From Ipomoea triloba (Eukaryota; Streptophyta; Magnoliopsida; Solanales; Convolvulaceae): DNA of 64,000 nt. The stretch's first letter is position 1, and every line of letters begins with the position of its first letter. The translations under genes and the position numbers were made by a program. Of the stretch, positions 1 to 11,560 are shown in pieces. The notes under the pieces are model-generated. The model was not told where the DNA came from. It did no database searches and saw only the letters and a list, made by a program, of their open reading frames with translations. The DNA is taken from assembly GCF_003576645.1 (NCBI RefSeq), contig NC_044916.1, forward strand, positions 11,042,296 through 11,106,295, read 5' to 3'.

Positions 1-395
1 TTTGAAATATGAATGTAGTTACGCAGTAGCTACGGGAAAGAAAGATGTGACAAGTATTTAAGTACCCAAAGGTTGTGGGTGATCTCTCTCTTTGAAAAGT
101 GATGAGAATTTCATTATGAGGGAAAGGTTTTTCTACTAAAGTGGTTACAAGCAAGATGTGTGATCTATGTTTTCTACTACTTACTAGTATGCTTAAATTG
201 TTTAACAATATATTATTGGGTATGTAAATGATTACCAATTGACCTTGTCAAGAGGGAAAATGATATGAGACATTATTGAATTGTGCTCATAATGTATCCA
301 AGTTGCTATTTATAACTGTTGCATGTAGAATCTTTGCCGATGAGTTAGGTATAGTGTTTTCTATGTAACAACTTTTACAAAACCTTTATTTAGTT

Positions 396-803
396 TTGAA
401 TGACCCATGGATATCCTTACTTAGCCGTCGTGCTAACTACACTTCACTGTGTTCCTATCAGATGAAGTCTAGCGTCAGTTCCTGCAGTCCGGTGAACTCC
501 GAAAGTTCACCGGAGTATGTTTGTCAGGGCATGGATTATGACGATTANGTCTCTTGCCCGGTTATGGACGAGGTCCATGCTGCTTATGGCTTTTACCCCA
601 TAGAGCCGTTAGATGGTAGTGATCCCCTGGAGTTCATTGTGCAGTACGCCTACCCTTGGGACCCTAGCCCTCGGGATGTTTGGGAGGAGTGGTCGATGGT
701 CATAACCACTTCTCGGTTTTTGGACCACATTACCTAGTATGAGGGGGAGTGGCACCTGGTCTGGGGAGAGTTCACCGGCCCCGTGTACCGTATGCTCAAC
801 TAG
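396..803 (+). pseudogene. LTR-internal conserved ORF, copy A (broken)
   Basis: This frame encodes a protein of the same kind as at 25682 and 43944. The shared block has the segments GFYPIEPLDGSDPLEF, YPWDPSPRDVWEEWSMV and GEWHLVWGEFTGPVYRM. Here a TAG at 735-737 replaces the tryptophan codon present in the copy at 25682. The frame then runs on to a natural stop at 801-803. An N at 548 interrupts the N-terminal part, which cannot be aligned well. I do not recognise the protein family. Because it lies wholly inside an LTR, it is not the usual gag or pol. Function unknown. Confidence 0.6.
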
Positions 804-1103
804 ACGTCGGATCCTTGGGAGTTTTTGGGAAATTTTTTTGGTGTACATATATTTTTTGTAGCCTTAGTGATGGCTAGGCATGACCAGTTGCGTCTAGGTT
901 GAACCTCGTTTGTATTTTGGCCCGAGGGGCAATCTTATGTATGTATCGTTGCAAGAATATATATTTTGCTTAATGAAGCCTTACCAGTTGATATGTATAA
1001 AAGTGCTTAAGTATCTGTTGGGTGATGGTTGTGGTTAGAAGAGTTCCCTTTAGCCTGTGCACCTAGAGTGAGGTTTATCGCGGAATGATAAAACTCTCTC
1101 TCT

Positions 1104-1166
1104 AGGTGTGGCGGTAATGCCTCGGATGTACGGGNAGGTGTGGCGGTAATGCCTCGGATGTACGGG
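1104..1166. repeat. 31-bp direct duplication flanking an N (1135)
   Basis: Bases 1104-1134 are repeated exactly at 1136-1166 with a single N between them. The other LTR copies give no sign of such a repeat. The pattern matches 32142, 34261, 39166 and 55947, which suggests an unmerged contig overlap rather than a real repeat. Confidence 0.85.
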
Positions 1167-1188
1167 AAGGTAGGTCCGGGGTGTTACA

Positions 1189-2009
1189 CATACTACATAT
1201 ACAATGGGACAGGGTCCTTTAAACTTAGGCCCTAGTGAACAGCTCTACGCTGAACACTCCACAAAATTTCCCATGCTAATGGAAACAGGTTTCCAACCTT
1301 AAGTGTGCACACCCCCAAGTGAGGATTCCAAGCCTCACCGAGAAGTTACTAGTCCTAGTATTCGGGGATTTTTCCTACCGAATACTCCTCAAAAACAGGG
1401 CACAAAGACCCTAGTAGTAGGCATAACCTAACCACTCCTCAACTCAACAGGACAATAAATACCCTAGTATCCGGGGATGGTTCCTACCGAATACTCCTCA
1501 AACAGGGTATAAACCCTAGTGGTAGGATTATCCTAACCACTCCTCAACAGGGCATAGCCCTAGTATCCAGCATATAACTGAATACTCCACAATGTCAAGT
1601 AAATCAATTTATCAACACACTTCCATAGTTTGAAAATAATATTTTGCCTGAGAAATTTTGCTCATACTTTAAGAAATTTTAGGGTAACATTTTATTTAAC
1701 CCTTAATTCACCACTATTCAAAAATGGCATTTTTGAAAGATGGCAAATATCACAATTATACTCAAAATCAACCACCAATGTACACATCTTAAAAGAATAT
1801 ACTATAATTCACGTTCTCACTTGTACTCACACATTTCTTGGTAATATTATTTTATTGTACACGTACGGTAAGAGTACAGAAAGGAGACAAATAAAATTTA
1901 ATTTTATTATTATTATTACTCCCTACGCACACCATTAGCAAGAAACCAATACAATTAACATTTATATTATCATTCTTACTATTAATATAATACTACCTAT
2001 GTTCGTACC

Positions 2010-2073
<64 letters not shown>

Positions 2074-2340
2074 ATAAATAAATTTCAATTTCCATTATTA
2101 CTGTTATACTACCTATGTACGTAATGAATATATAAAAGGTCAAAACCAAAAATTTTAAATTCTATTTCTATTGTTATTGGTACAATAGCGACGTATGCAT
2201 ACACTAAAATTCAAAAAGAGAAATTTTTTTTTTATAAGCTTAATAAATATTACACATGTAATTCCATAGTGTAATAAAATTTCCTATACCCTATCAAGGA
2301 AAATTGATTATAATACTTGTGCCCAAAATATATATATATA
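1189..2340 (-). repeat. Fragment of a related LTR, opposite orientation, with internal repeats and (TA)n
   Basis: A TTAAGTGTGCACACCCCC stretch near 1302 is the reverse complement of a conserved internal piece of the gypsy LTR family (compare about 45097 and 25313), so this looks like a diverged relative lying in the minus orientation. From about 1350 to 1600 short phrases (CCCTAGTA, CCTACCGAATACTCCTCA, CCTAACCACTCCTCA) recur in alternation as a degenerate tandem repeat. A long TA run fills 2010-2070 and another shorter one 2330-2352. I see no gene here. Confidence 0.45.
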
Positions 2341-3649
2341 TATATATATATAGAGGAATGTATTCAGGTGAGAACTCTGATATTATAGAGGATGATGAGG
2401 TCAATTGGTGTGTGTTGGATCGTAAAGATGGATGGTGTAGATTAATGGTAACATTAGATTAATTTTTGGGTAAAATAGGCGTGGTTTATTGGTGTATTAG
2501 TATGGGGAGGGTATTTTTGTCAATGTGACTTTGTGTTTTAATTTGGTAGGCTTATTTTTCGGATGTATTTTGAGACCCACGGCTTGTCACTATCCTGTTC
2601 GGTTCTCAAAGCATTCAACCGCCGTCTCTGTTGCGATTTTATTGTTGGAGTCTCTCGCGCATTGTACTTGACCGGAGCATTAATGGCAGACGTAGGCGGT
2701 GGTCGTCAGCGAGGGAAGAGGGCTGGGTAGTCGGGTGGGGCCGCGTGTCAAGTATGGTTCTTCCTCTTCTGCTTTTTTTTACATGTTTTTTTCCATTCGT
2801 GTTTTTTTTTCGGCGTGTTTGATGTTTTGCGTCGTTGTATAAGTCTCGCATTTGTGTTTTTGTTCGGGTGTGGGTAGTGTTTTCCGTTCGGGGTTCTGGA
2901 AATTTTTCGATGAGTCGGCCGGAGGTTGGAGGAGGGATGGTTGTCTTTGTTATTTAGTTTGTATTAATGTTATTTGTTGGCGTTAGAATTTTTATTTTTG
3001 TGGGTTTCCAATTCATTGTTGTTTTTTTTTTTGTCCATTTTATGGTTCAATTTACGTGTGTGTTTTTGGTGTTCATTCTAGTTTTTTTTTTTTTTTTCGT
3101 ATTCGGGTTGTGTTGGGATGATTTTGATTTGTCTTGCATTGTTGTAAATGTATTTGTTAAGGTCTTGAATAAAATATAAATTTTGCTCTGATTCTTAGCA
3201 CTATGTTTAGTTTTTTTTTTCTTTTTGTTTAGTTTTTTTTTTTTTTTTCTAGTTTGATTATAAAGTCATATCTCCATTTAGAGTGTTGGCATTTATAATT
3301 CCCCAGCTGCGGTAAAAACCACGTAGTAATTCATATATGGGTGTGTTGTGTGCCATGACTGTATATTATGTGTGCCATGCTGGTATCTGTCGTGTACACA
3401 CGTATTGATCTTATGTATGTTCTATTTATAAGTTGTTAAAATTATGCACAGATTCTTTTTTTGTATAATTGTAGCCAGTTTTAGATTATATATATATTGA
3501 CTACACTTAGGCAGTGTATAATTTTAGTCAGTTTTTGTATAACTATGTTTGAAATTTTGTTCCTTTTTTTGTTGTATAATTTTAGGCAATTTGCTAGTCT
3601 GGTTTAGGGGTTTGACTTTGTGTATTTGTTTATTTTTATATAATTTTTG

Positions 3650-4565
3650 TAGTTGAAGATTGTGGACATTATGATAGATTGGTTTCTTTGTTTAGAATAC
3701 TTGTGTGCCATTTAGCAGCAATTGTGTGTGACTATTTAGTAATTCGTTGTTGTTGTTAGGGAAGTCAACATTATTACTTTTTTAACAATGGGTGCCAGAG
3801 GTGTGTTCGTTATTTGACCAGGAAGGGTTTTCTGTGTTTCTCATGATTTACTACACATTTATTCAAATAATTAGCATCAATTTGTAATTTTTAAGGATAT
3901 CATTGTGTTTGAAATATGTATTTTTAATTGTATTGTTGTTTGATTGTTTTTAATCTCTTTGGCATTTTCTTTGTTTTTTTTTTGTACAATTTTAGGTAGT
4001 TGGCTAGTTTTGGATATCATGGTAGATTGATTTCTTTGTTTAGAATACTTGTGTGCCGTACAGTATTAATTGTGTGCCAATATTTGTATATTTAGTTTTT
4101 GGTGTTCGTAGGGAATTCCACATTGATTACCGTTATGAATACTTTGATTTTAATCTGTTAGCCAGCTTTGTTTTAATTTTTTTTTTCTTTTCATATATTT
4201 GTGGTACGATTTGTTTACATTATTGCATGATTTCAGTGCTAATGAATTATTTTCAATACTTTACCATTTTATTCATTCTTTGTTTCAAATAATTACCATG
4301 AAATTGTAATTTTAGAGGATATCATTGTTTTTGAAATATTTAGTTTTAATTTTATTGTTGTTTGATTGTTTTTAGTCTCATTGGTAATTTGTTTGTTTAC
4401 TTTTTTGGTACAATTTTAGGTAGTTTGCTAGTTTGGATATCATGGTAGATTGGTTTCATTGTTAAGAATACTTGTGTGCCGTATAGGAATAATTGTGTGC
4501 CAATATTTATTATTTAGTTTTTGGTGTTGGTAGGGAACTCCACATTTATTACCATTGTGAATAAT
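3650..4565 (+). repeat. Three degenerate copies of a 350-420 bp repeat
   Basis: Segments starting near 3650, 4000 and 4420 share, in the same order, a GATATCAT/GTAGATTG phrase, TTAGAATACTTGTGTGCC, a TAGTTTTTGGTGTT-like phrase, and GGGAATTCCACATT-like text. Spacing between first and second is about 350 bp and between second and third about 420 bp. The copies are clearly diverged, so this is an old tandem expansion rather than an assembly duplication. Confidence 0.6.
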
Positions 4566-5379
4566 GGGCACCACATGTGTTTTGGTTATTTGACCAGGGA
4601 TGGTTTATTGTGTGCCTCATGTGGTACTAATCATTTATTCAAATAATTCGAATAAATTTTCAATTTTTGAGGATATATTTAGGTTTTTGATATTCAGTTT
4701 TTTGGTGTTCCACGGCTGGTGTAGGTGTGTGCCTTTATTAGTTGTAATGTTTGCCTTTGATGGGTATTGTGAGTTTCTTGGTTGGTTATTTCCAATCTTT
4801 TATTTTTTTTACTAATTTCTTTTGAGTCGACTTATAAATATAAATTGTATCGTTCAAGTTTACCATGCTTTGGATTTGTCCTTTTCAATTGTTCATTTCT
4901 CTTTTGATTTTTGTTGTTGTTTGTAATGTGTGTCACGTTGTGTTAACCGTGTGCCATACTTGATAAAATTTGTGTTATGGTAATCATTTTTGTGTGTTTG
5001 TTGTTGTCAGCAAAAAAGCAACGAGGGGCTCCTTCAGTGGGGTGTTCGACTCAGATTGAGACCGCTGATAATGATTTTGTTGATGCTCCTAATGTTGTAA
5101 GGGACGAGGTTCGCCGAGATCCATTATATAAACACAGTGTTTTGCATTTAATATTTCACAGATTTAATCCAACTTTGTAACACATAGTTTTTCAGAATGT
5201 CATCCATTATATCGACACAGTGTACGTTTTGCATTTAATATTTCACGTACAATTGGGCAAACATTACAACCATTAACAAACACATCGCGAAAGCCCTAAA
5301 TTAACCATCAATGATCATAAATCATTCTGGATTATCAATTGCCATAGTAATTTTTAGCTAGCACTTTTGTATTTCATTT

Positions 5380-6150
5380 GCATATTCACAATCCCACTAC
5401 ACAAACCTTGCACTATGTAATTATACGCCCAACATACCAACAAAAAAATGGCAAACTTCTACTTAAAATACTCCTACTGTTCACATTTTCTAACTCCCGG
5501 GTTTTTAAGCTTTCAAATATACATATTTACATTTTGTCACACAAAACCTACTCGAACTGCACACAATTTTCACCACGTCGGCACACAATTACAAACATTT
5601 AGATGTATACGTGCTTATCGTCTTCACTCATATTCAAACAATATAATACGTCCATATAACATGTGAATCATTATTGTTTGTGTTTATATTTTGCCTATTA
5701 AAGTTGTGTCACACATTTAACTAGTACAACACACCATTCTCATAAATTATTATTCTCAAACAATTCATAGCCACACGAAAACCTACCCTAACTAACCTAA
5801 TTTGGTTTTTTATATTTCTACAAATCCATTATTCACCATTGCATAAATTACAGTACTAAACAAACCATGAATTACAATGAAGCATTCTATTTCCCCATTT
5901 GCATTACTTCTTGACGGCTTTCAATTTCATATTGGATTTACATATTCACAAAACCCAAATACAAACCATGAATATGTAATTAAACTACAAAGATACGTAA
6001 ACAAACTTGTTGAGTATCTACTTAAAAGTATTATTAGTGGTCACGTAATCCATCTCCCAGGATTTTTATGCCTTCAATTATAACTATAACAATTGTGACA
6101 TACAATTTACTAGTACGCCACACTAAATCCATCACGTCGGCACACAAGAA
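5380..6150. repeat. Diverged direct duplication with about 555 bp offset
   Basis: The order CATATTCACAA, a run ending CTACTTAAAA, then CACGTCGGCACACAA is found from 5380 and again from 5938. The two copies have many differences. The open frames over this stretch are low-complexity and not credible genes. Confidence 0.5.
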
Positions 6151-6649
6151 CTTACGTCCACATACATGTATTCTCGTGTATCGCTTTCAATCCTAAACTA
6201 CCTATTTACCTACGCCAGATTACGTGTGGATGAGTAATCTTGGTGTTTCTACCTTCATTCCGGAGCACAAGGGTACAAGGAACCAAATACATACCATGCA
6301 TGGTGGTTGTCTTGGCGTTTTCGCATGTTGTTTTGCCCAATGTTTGGTCGGACATGGCCTCTATGCCTGCTATGGCTAAATCAAGGTCTATACGTTAATT
6401 GTCGCTGCTATGCATCACCCAGACTAGGCAACATCCTTGTTAAAATCCCATCCATTCCATAATTATATTGATGCTGAAATGCTAAATTTGTAAATACAAA
6501 TCCTACCTTAATTACTTCTAAACCCAAAATCACTTCTTTACCCTTATTAATAGCAATGTGTCGTGATATGTATCATATAAGATGGTAATCTCTACCATTT
6601 ATTTTATTATATTGGATGGTTAAGATTACACCTCAATTTAATGTGTCCT

Positions 6650-6650
6650 C

Positions 6651-6703
<53 letters not shown>

Positions 6704-6712
6704 CTCATATAC
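6650..6712. repeat. (TA)n-(TG)n-(TA)n microsatellite
   Basis: A TA run, then about 11 TG units, then TA again. It lies immediately outside the Helitron 3' end at 6726. Confidence 0.9.
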
Positions 6713-6725
6713 GATATATAGTATA

Positions 6726-6754
6726 CTAGCAGTTTACCCGTGCGATGCACGGCA
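6726..6754 (-). other. Helitron 3' terminus: hairpin plus CTAG
   Basis: On the minus strand a perfect 6-bp stem (CCGTGC, loop of three, GCACGG; 6738-6752) is followed by GTAAACTG and the end CTAG (6726-6729), then T at 6725. Plant Helitrons end in CTRR preceded at about 10-12 bp by a short GC-rich hairpin and insert between A and T. The position just downstream of the helicase C-terminus fits that exactly. Confidence 0.85.
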
Positions 6755-6861
6755 TAAAGTAATTCTATTCATTAGTCAAAGGTATTTGACTATATTACCA
6801 GAATGGAGTAAATTCTAAGAAATTGTTAGTAAGAAAAAAATGTCTATTGAATAAATAAAAG

Positions 6862-8484
6862 TTACAAATTATTAAACACTTCATGGTATACAACATTAGT
6901 AGTGTGATTATTACTATCTGCCCCTTCATTGGCTATCAAGATTTTCAAACCTTTTGGGTTACTAATCCTTGAAGCAGCAACGTAAAGTTGACCGTGGACA
7001 AACACTGGCTTCCTTAAAAGTAACCCTACATGTGAAAATGTTTGACCTTGACTTTTGTTTATAGTCATTGCATAGGACAACATTATAGGGAATTTTCTTC
7101 TTTGGAATTTAAATGGTAACCTTATATCAGTCGGTGTCATTGACATTCTTGGTATCAAAACAATCTCACCGGCATTGTTCCAAGTTACAATCTTTGCTTC
7201 AACAACATGATTAGATAACCTTGTAATCATCAGTCTTGTTCCATTACAAAGTCCAAGTGCGTGATCTATGTTCCTCAAGAGCATTATTGGTGATCCAACC
7301 TTTAACGTTAATGCATGATTTGGTATGCCAGAGGCTTTCAGACCATTTAGAAATTCAAGAGTATGCATATCAGAAAGTACACCATTACTTGAATCTGATT
7401 TACATACCATGTCACAACTTAGGTAAGTCTTGCTCTCAGCAATATGCAAGTCACTCATATATTCATTGATGGCATTGACGACATCAAGTGTTGGAGCTAG
7501 TATGGCACGGCTTTTCATGTACTCTTCATCGCATCCCCTTTCCTTGAACAATGGAAATATGGTATCAACAATTGTTGATATATTTTCACCTGTTGATGGC
7601 AATAACATCTCAGAGGGGATTTGCACATTTGCATAACCATCGTTGGGTCCTCCGACTTTGCCATCACCAATATCAGCCAACCATGTTGCAAATTGTTGAA
7701 CTTGTTGGATATTAACCCCCGGTTGCATGGTATTTAGTCACAAATTTTTGGTCAACCTAAGTACTTTACATGTTGCCCAAAGATATGAAGCATTTATTGT
7801 GGCTTGGACAATATCTTGTCTAGATCCTTTAGGAATGACTGACAGTATTTGTCTAAAGTCACCTCCAAATACAACTGTTTTTCCTCCAAATGTTTTGCCC
7901 TCACTCTGCGGATCTTTTGATCGCATTCGATTGCGCATAGTTCTGTCCAGAGCTTCAAAACAGTGTTTGTGCATCATTGGTGCTTCATCCCATATAATAA
8001 CTTTAGCCAAAGTCATGAGTTATGCAAGCTGGCTACCAGGAATGATGTTGCATGTGGAATCCTCTGTTAACACAATTGGTATTGCAAACCTTGAGTGTGC
8101 TGTTCTTCCTCCGGGTAGTAGCAGTGAGGCGATGCCACTTGACGCAACATTTATTACAATATCTCCCTTGGATCGGATCTTGCCTGATATTTCCTTCCAA
8201 ACAAATGTTTTTCCCGTACTTCCATAGCCATAAACGAAATACAAACCACCCATGTTTTGGCATACATCATTGATAACAGTATCGTAAACCACTCTTTGTT
8301 CATCAGTTAGTTGCTTCTCTATTTGTTCGGTCTCCTTATCGAGTGCAGCACGATTGTAAGCCATCTCTTCAAACACCAAACGATTATGAACTAACCATGA
8401 ATCGTCAAAGATTGGAATTGGCATTTGAGGATAATCTTTCAAAGACTTATTGTATAACTGAAACAGTCTCTCGATCTCAATCAA
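6862..8484 (-). pseudogene. Helitron PIF1-type helicase domain (two nonsense codons)
   Basis: This is the helicase half of the Helitron Rep-Hel protein, a PIF1-like superfamily 1B DNA helicase that unwinds DNA during rolling-circle transposition. It reads as one frame from 8484 to a stop at 6862, broken by TAA at 8020-8022 and TGA at 7738-7740. In order: Walker [11 protein letters not shown] (the usual second glycine is serine), Walker B IIWDEAPM, FGGDFRQIL, a LRLTKN motif just before the second stop, and the C-terminal AMTINKSQGQTF and HGQLYVAASR motifs. The normal stop at 6862 lies 136 bp from the element terminus. The two nonsense codons make this copy inactive unless they are sequencing errors. 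Confidence 0.9.
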
Positions 8485-8583
8485 TCCTAAATTCTTTTTT
8501 TCCTCCTCCGATAAACAAATATCTACAAAGAAAGGAAAAAAAAAGTTAAATAAATTTGCAGATTAATACAATTGTTGGGTTTA

Positions 8584-9963
8584 CTAATTGAAATCAAACA
8601 GGCACAAACTCAGTAAAATACCTTTATCATGCAACGCTGTTCGTCTGTTGTATTGCATGTCCTCTGCAAGGTGATGCCATACTGCATTCCAAACATTTTC
8701 AGGCCTGCTCACCAAGTTGGAAGTTAATAAAATTACAAAAAGTCTTCTCATTGCCTTTGCAGTAGACCACTGGCTTGCTTCATTGATTGCATCGATGTAT
8801 TCTTTATCATCGTCTAACAACCCCTTGGCATAGCATACATCTCGAAAAGTTGCATATGTGACACCCTGGAAGGTCTTGATGTCTTCAAAACTTGTGGGGC
8901 CCCGAACTACATTCAACAGACATCTCAAATAATATGTTCACCACTTCCTGGAGGGACATAAAAGATGCGACCAATGGCGAATCCCCTTTTCCGTGGATGC
9001 CACTGTCTGATATCCTTCTTCCAAACGAACTTGGTTGGCATGTCAATGTAAGCCAGTTGTTTAGCAGCATCAAAAGTCTTGTTTGCATCAAACCAAGCAG
9101 TGAACATGCTTTGATTTACCGTGGGCCTGTTGAGAACATTTTCTATCTTGTCATCGTCCTCAAACATAATAGATTGACAATCTGGCAGGTGAAAGCTGAG
9201 TCGTTCTACGGGAGGTTGCCTGAATTGGACGTCGTAGCTAAGAAGCCTCCATGCAGCTTCGCATGCAGATACATATCTGCAATCATAAAACATGCTTATT
9301 TCATCAACAACCTCATCTTGACCATCCTCGTTAGTACTCTTGTAAACTCAGCTGTAACCCTGTCATTTCCTTTATTGACATACTTGAAGAGGTACTTGAT
9401 TGACCTCGACTGGTTACACCATTCAACATTGATGTGTGCTCTGTATTTCAGAATTAGGTATCTATTATGTGGAACCACGTATCGACTATCTAATTGGACC
9501 TCATTCTTTTGCACAAATCTACCATTATCACAACGCTTGTATATTGGGTAGCCTTCAGCATCCCAAGAAGAAACATCAACAAATTTCTTCGGAAAGTGTT
9601 TAGAACACTTGTTGTTCACCATGCATGGCTTCGGAAAGTGTTTAGAACACTTGTTGTTCACCATGCATGGAGAGGTAGTCTTGTGTAAACACTTGTTGTT
9701 CACCATGCATGGAGAGGTAGTCTTGTGTAGTCCACACGGTCCATGAATCATAAATTCTTCTATCTTGTGTAGTCCACACGGTCCATGAATCATAAATTCT
9801 TCTACAGCTTTGTAGTACTCATAATCTTCCTCTTTGTCTGGAATTTCAGTAGAAATGAAATTGTCCATGCATGCGGCTGTGGATAAGCTGGGTGCTTTTT
9901 CTAGGAAGATTAGAATGTGGGCATGTGGTAACCCACGCTTTTGGAATTCAATAGTATAGACAA
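8584..9963 (-). pseudogene. Helitron Rep (catalytic part) and Rep-helicase linker, frameshifted
   Basis: Continues the Rep-Hel protein. The exon opens at 9963 after an acceptor (TTTGCAG) and carries the HUH nuclease motif GLPHAHILIFL, which binds the metal in rolling-circle Rep proteins. Then comes SIKYLFKYVNKG, the region of the catalytic tyrosines. Typical Helitron linker segments follow (FYDCRYVSACEAAWRLL, PTKFVWKKD, RKRGFAIGRIFYVPPGSGE, RCLLNVVRGPTSFEDI). Frameshifts fall near 9345 and near 8930. A nested tandem duplication (9570-9800) repeats parts of EEFMIHGPCGLHK and PCMVNNKCSKHFPK. Clearly a Helitron Rep; not functional as written. Confidence 0.88.
9568..9805. repeat. Stacked overlapping duplications inside Rep
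   Basis: Three successive duplications overlap one another: the codons for FMIHGPCGLHK, then for HKTTSPCMVNNKC, then for PCMVNNKCSKHFPK each occur twice in a row. All keep frame. The same staircase pattern appears at 26560-26700, 32580-32780 and 37970-38110. Short contigs joined end to end without merging their overlaps would produce this. Confidence 0.75.
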
Positions 9964-10063
9964 CTGCAAACATATACCAAAAAGTATGACATATTTCTTT
10001 TGCAATTTATAGTTAAAATAGTGCAAAATAAATTGTTAGTATTTGGTAAGAAATAAAACATAC

Positions 10064-11560
10064 CTGCTGTGACAACACCAAAGAGATTACCTGCCTTTAT
10101 CTCTTTAACCAAACAATCAAGCTTCATTTTGAAGACCCTACATACAATATCAGGTCTGTTTTCAGCCTTCAACTGACATTTTTTCAAGTACCTTTGTATT
10201 TCTGGCCACTTTGGATTACAGGTAAAAGTTATAAATAAATTTGGATATCCCTTGTGTCTACAAATGGCCATCGCATCCTGATAATTCTGAATCATGTACC
10301 CAGCCCCGCCTGTGAAGCTGGAAGGTAAGATGATTCGTTTACCTTGATGGGTTGTATCAACTTCACCTCTAGTCAATGCATCGGATAGTCCTTTGTAAGC
10401 TTCACACCTTAAAGCCTTTTGATTGTTCCTAATAAACAACAACCTGCTAGATTCAACCATGGTGTATGCATCGACCAAAAATTGTTGGAAAAGTCTCTGG
10501 CATATAGAATTATTGACACTTCATTAAACCTGTCATGCATCCTATATGCGAAGAACTCACATTGTGAAACACGGACTCTACCTCCACATTCTTGCTTCCT
10601 GGTGATGTTGAATTTAATATCCTCCCTATAACCATCTTCTCCATAGAGAAACAGTAACGGATATTGCAAAGGCAAATACGCTGGGTTAAGCTCATTTATC
10701 CTCTTTAGGGATCCTGAATTAGTCTCCACCAAAATATCTCGGTTACCTGACGTAGGGGATAAATCTCCTACAATTAAAGCAGCAACTTCTGATGCAGTTG
10801 GTAAGTTGTAAGTCCGTGCATCACCGTTTCGCTTGCCAATCAACCTGATTTTATACTCTACACTTGGATTATTCTCCATTTTAGATTTTGCAAAACGGAA
10901 TGTTTTAACTAACACATTCTGCTCATCCAAATCTTGCTTAATATCTTCCACTATATCAACATGTAGTTTGCCGTCATCATTGGTACTCCTGTTACGCAAC
11001 AATAAAACAGAAATAGATATTAGGTCTCAAGATGTAGCTCGTATTGGTTATTAAGCTAATATATAATATTTTATAACTAAGAAATAATATAATAGAAGTG
11101 ATTACCCGAATGAATTGATGCGGTTTTCAATTTTATTTTCTGTGTCATGTATGTACAGTAGGGCAAATTTTGGCCTGCTACCATCTTGGGGTCTTAGGCC
11201 TCCCATTAGATGAAAATTCTGACCACTAATCCTAAACATTGGCGGGCAAGAACCATTGTTTATAGATTTGTCAATCTTTGCTCATAATGATGTAAAAGAG
11301 AACATATTATTGTACCTACGAATGTTGCATAAAAATACATTTCTCTTCTCTCCATGACAAAAAAATAAATCCAAAATACGTCTCGGAGGTTTTAGCATTT
11401 TTGGTAACTTGATTTTGCCATGAGCACAACAGCCTGGGTATTTGACACTCCCATTGCGGACATTCTTATTAATTCGTTCCTCATACCAAAATATAGCATT
11501 GCAATGATCGCAAATATTGCTTGGGTCAGTAATATCACTGGGTGACATTATAATAAACAC
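10064..11560 (-). pseudogene. Helitron Rep N-terminal region (Helitron_like_N), spliced and frameshifted
   Basis: N-terminal part of the Helitron protein. From 11560 leftward: a zinc-finger-like segment with ICDHCNAIFWYEER and a later CC pair, then KIKLPKML. The next pieces carry MFRISGQNFHLMGGLRP, the domain core (LPTASEVAALIVGD, YPLLFLYGEDGY, FFAYRMHDR) and, after a one-base frameshift near 10480, FLVDAYTMVESSRLLFIRNNQ, GKRIILPSSFTGG and FITFTCNPKWPEI. A donor at 10063 and acceptor ending at 9964 define a 100-bp intron leading into the HUH exon. Further introns separate the first segments. Further upstream (11640-12660) there are short exon-like open pieces but no motif I recognise. Confidence 0.82.

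Larger units (their letters stand above)
1..1188 (+). mobile_element. Ty3/gypsy long LTR, copy A (3' part, cut by window edge)
   Basis: This is the downstream part of an LTR family that recurs at 13135, 23543, 46751 (minus) and 63426. The opening bases match the copy at about 25534. The right end is GGGGTGTTACA, the inverted counterpart of the family start TGTAACCCC. The start lies outside the window, so no target duplication can be tested. It contains a broken copy of the LTR-internal frame and two single-N positions (548 and 1135). Confidence 0.8.
2341..6645. repeat. AT-rich intergenic block with degenerate internal repeats; no recognised gene
   Basis: The left half is strongly T-rich on the plus strand, the right half (5230-6200) A/C-rich. 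A phrase including GGTTTCTTTGTTTAGAATACTTGTGTGCC recurs near 3680, 4025 and 4450. A second phrase containing CACGTCGGCACACAA recurs at 5572 and 6133. The only exon-like stretch is 4990-5179, which follows a plausible acceptor (GTTGTTGTCAG) and gives about 60 open residues containing RDEVRRDPLYKHS; I cannot name it. The start (TATATAGAGGAATG... at about 2350) resembles ends of plant non-autonomous elements, but I could not pair it with a matching right end. Confidence 0.4.

Noticed and set aside
2967..3179. Phenylalanine/valine-rich frames suggesting membrane proteins (also at 4053 and 4600)
   Set aside because: They arise from T-rich DNA; hydrophobicity follows from TTT/GTT composition and no start or splice context supports them.
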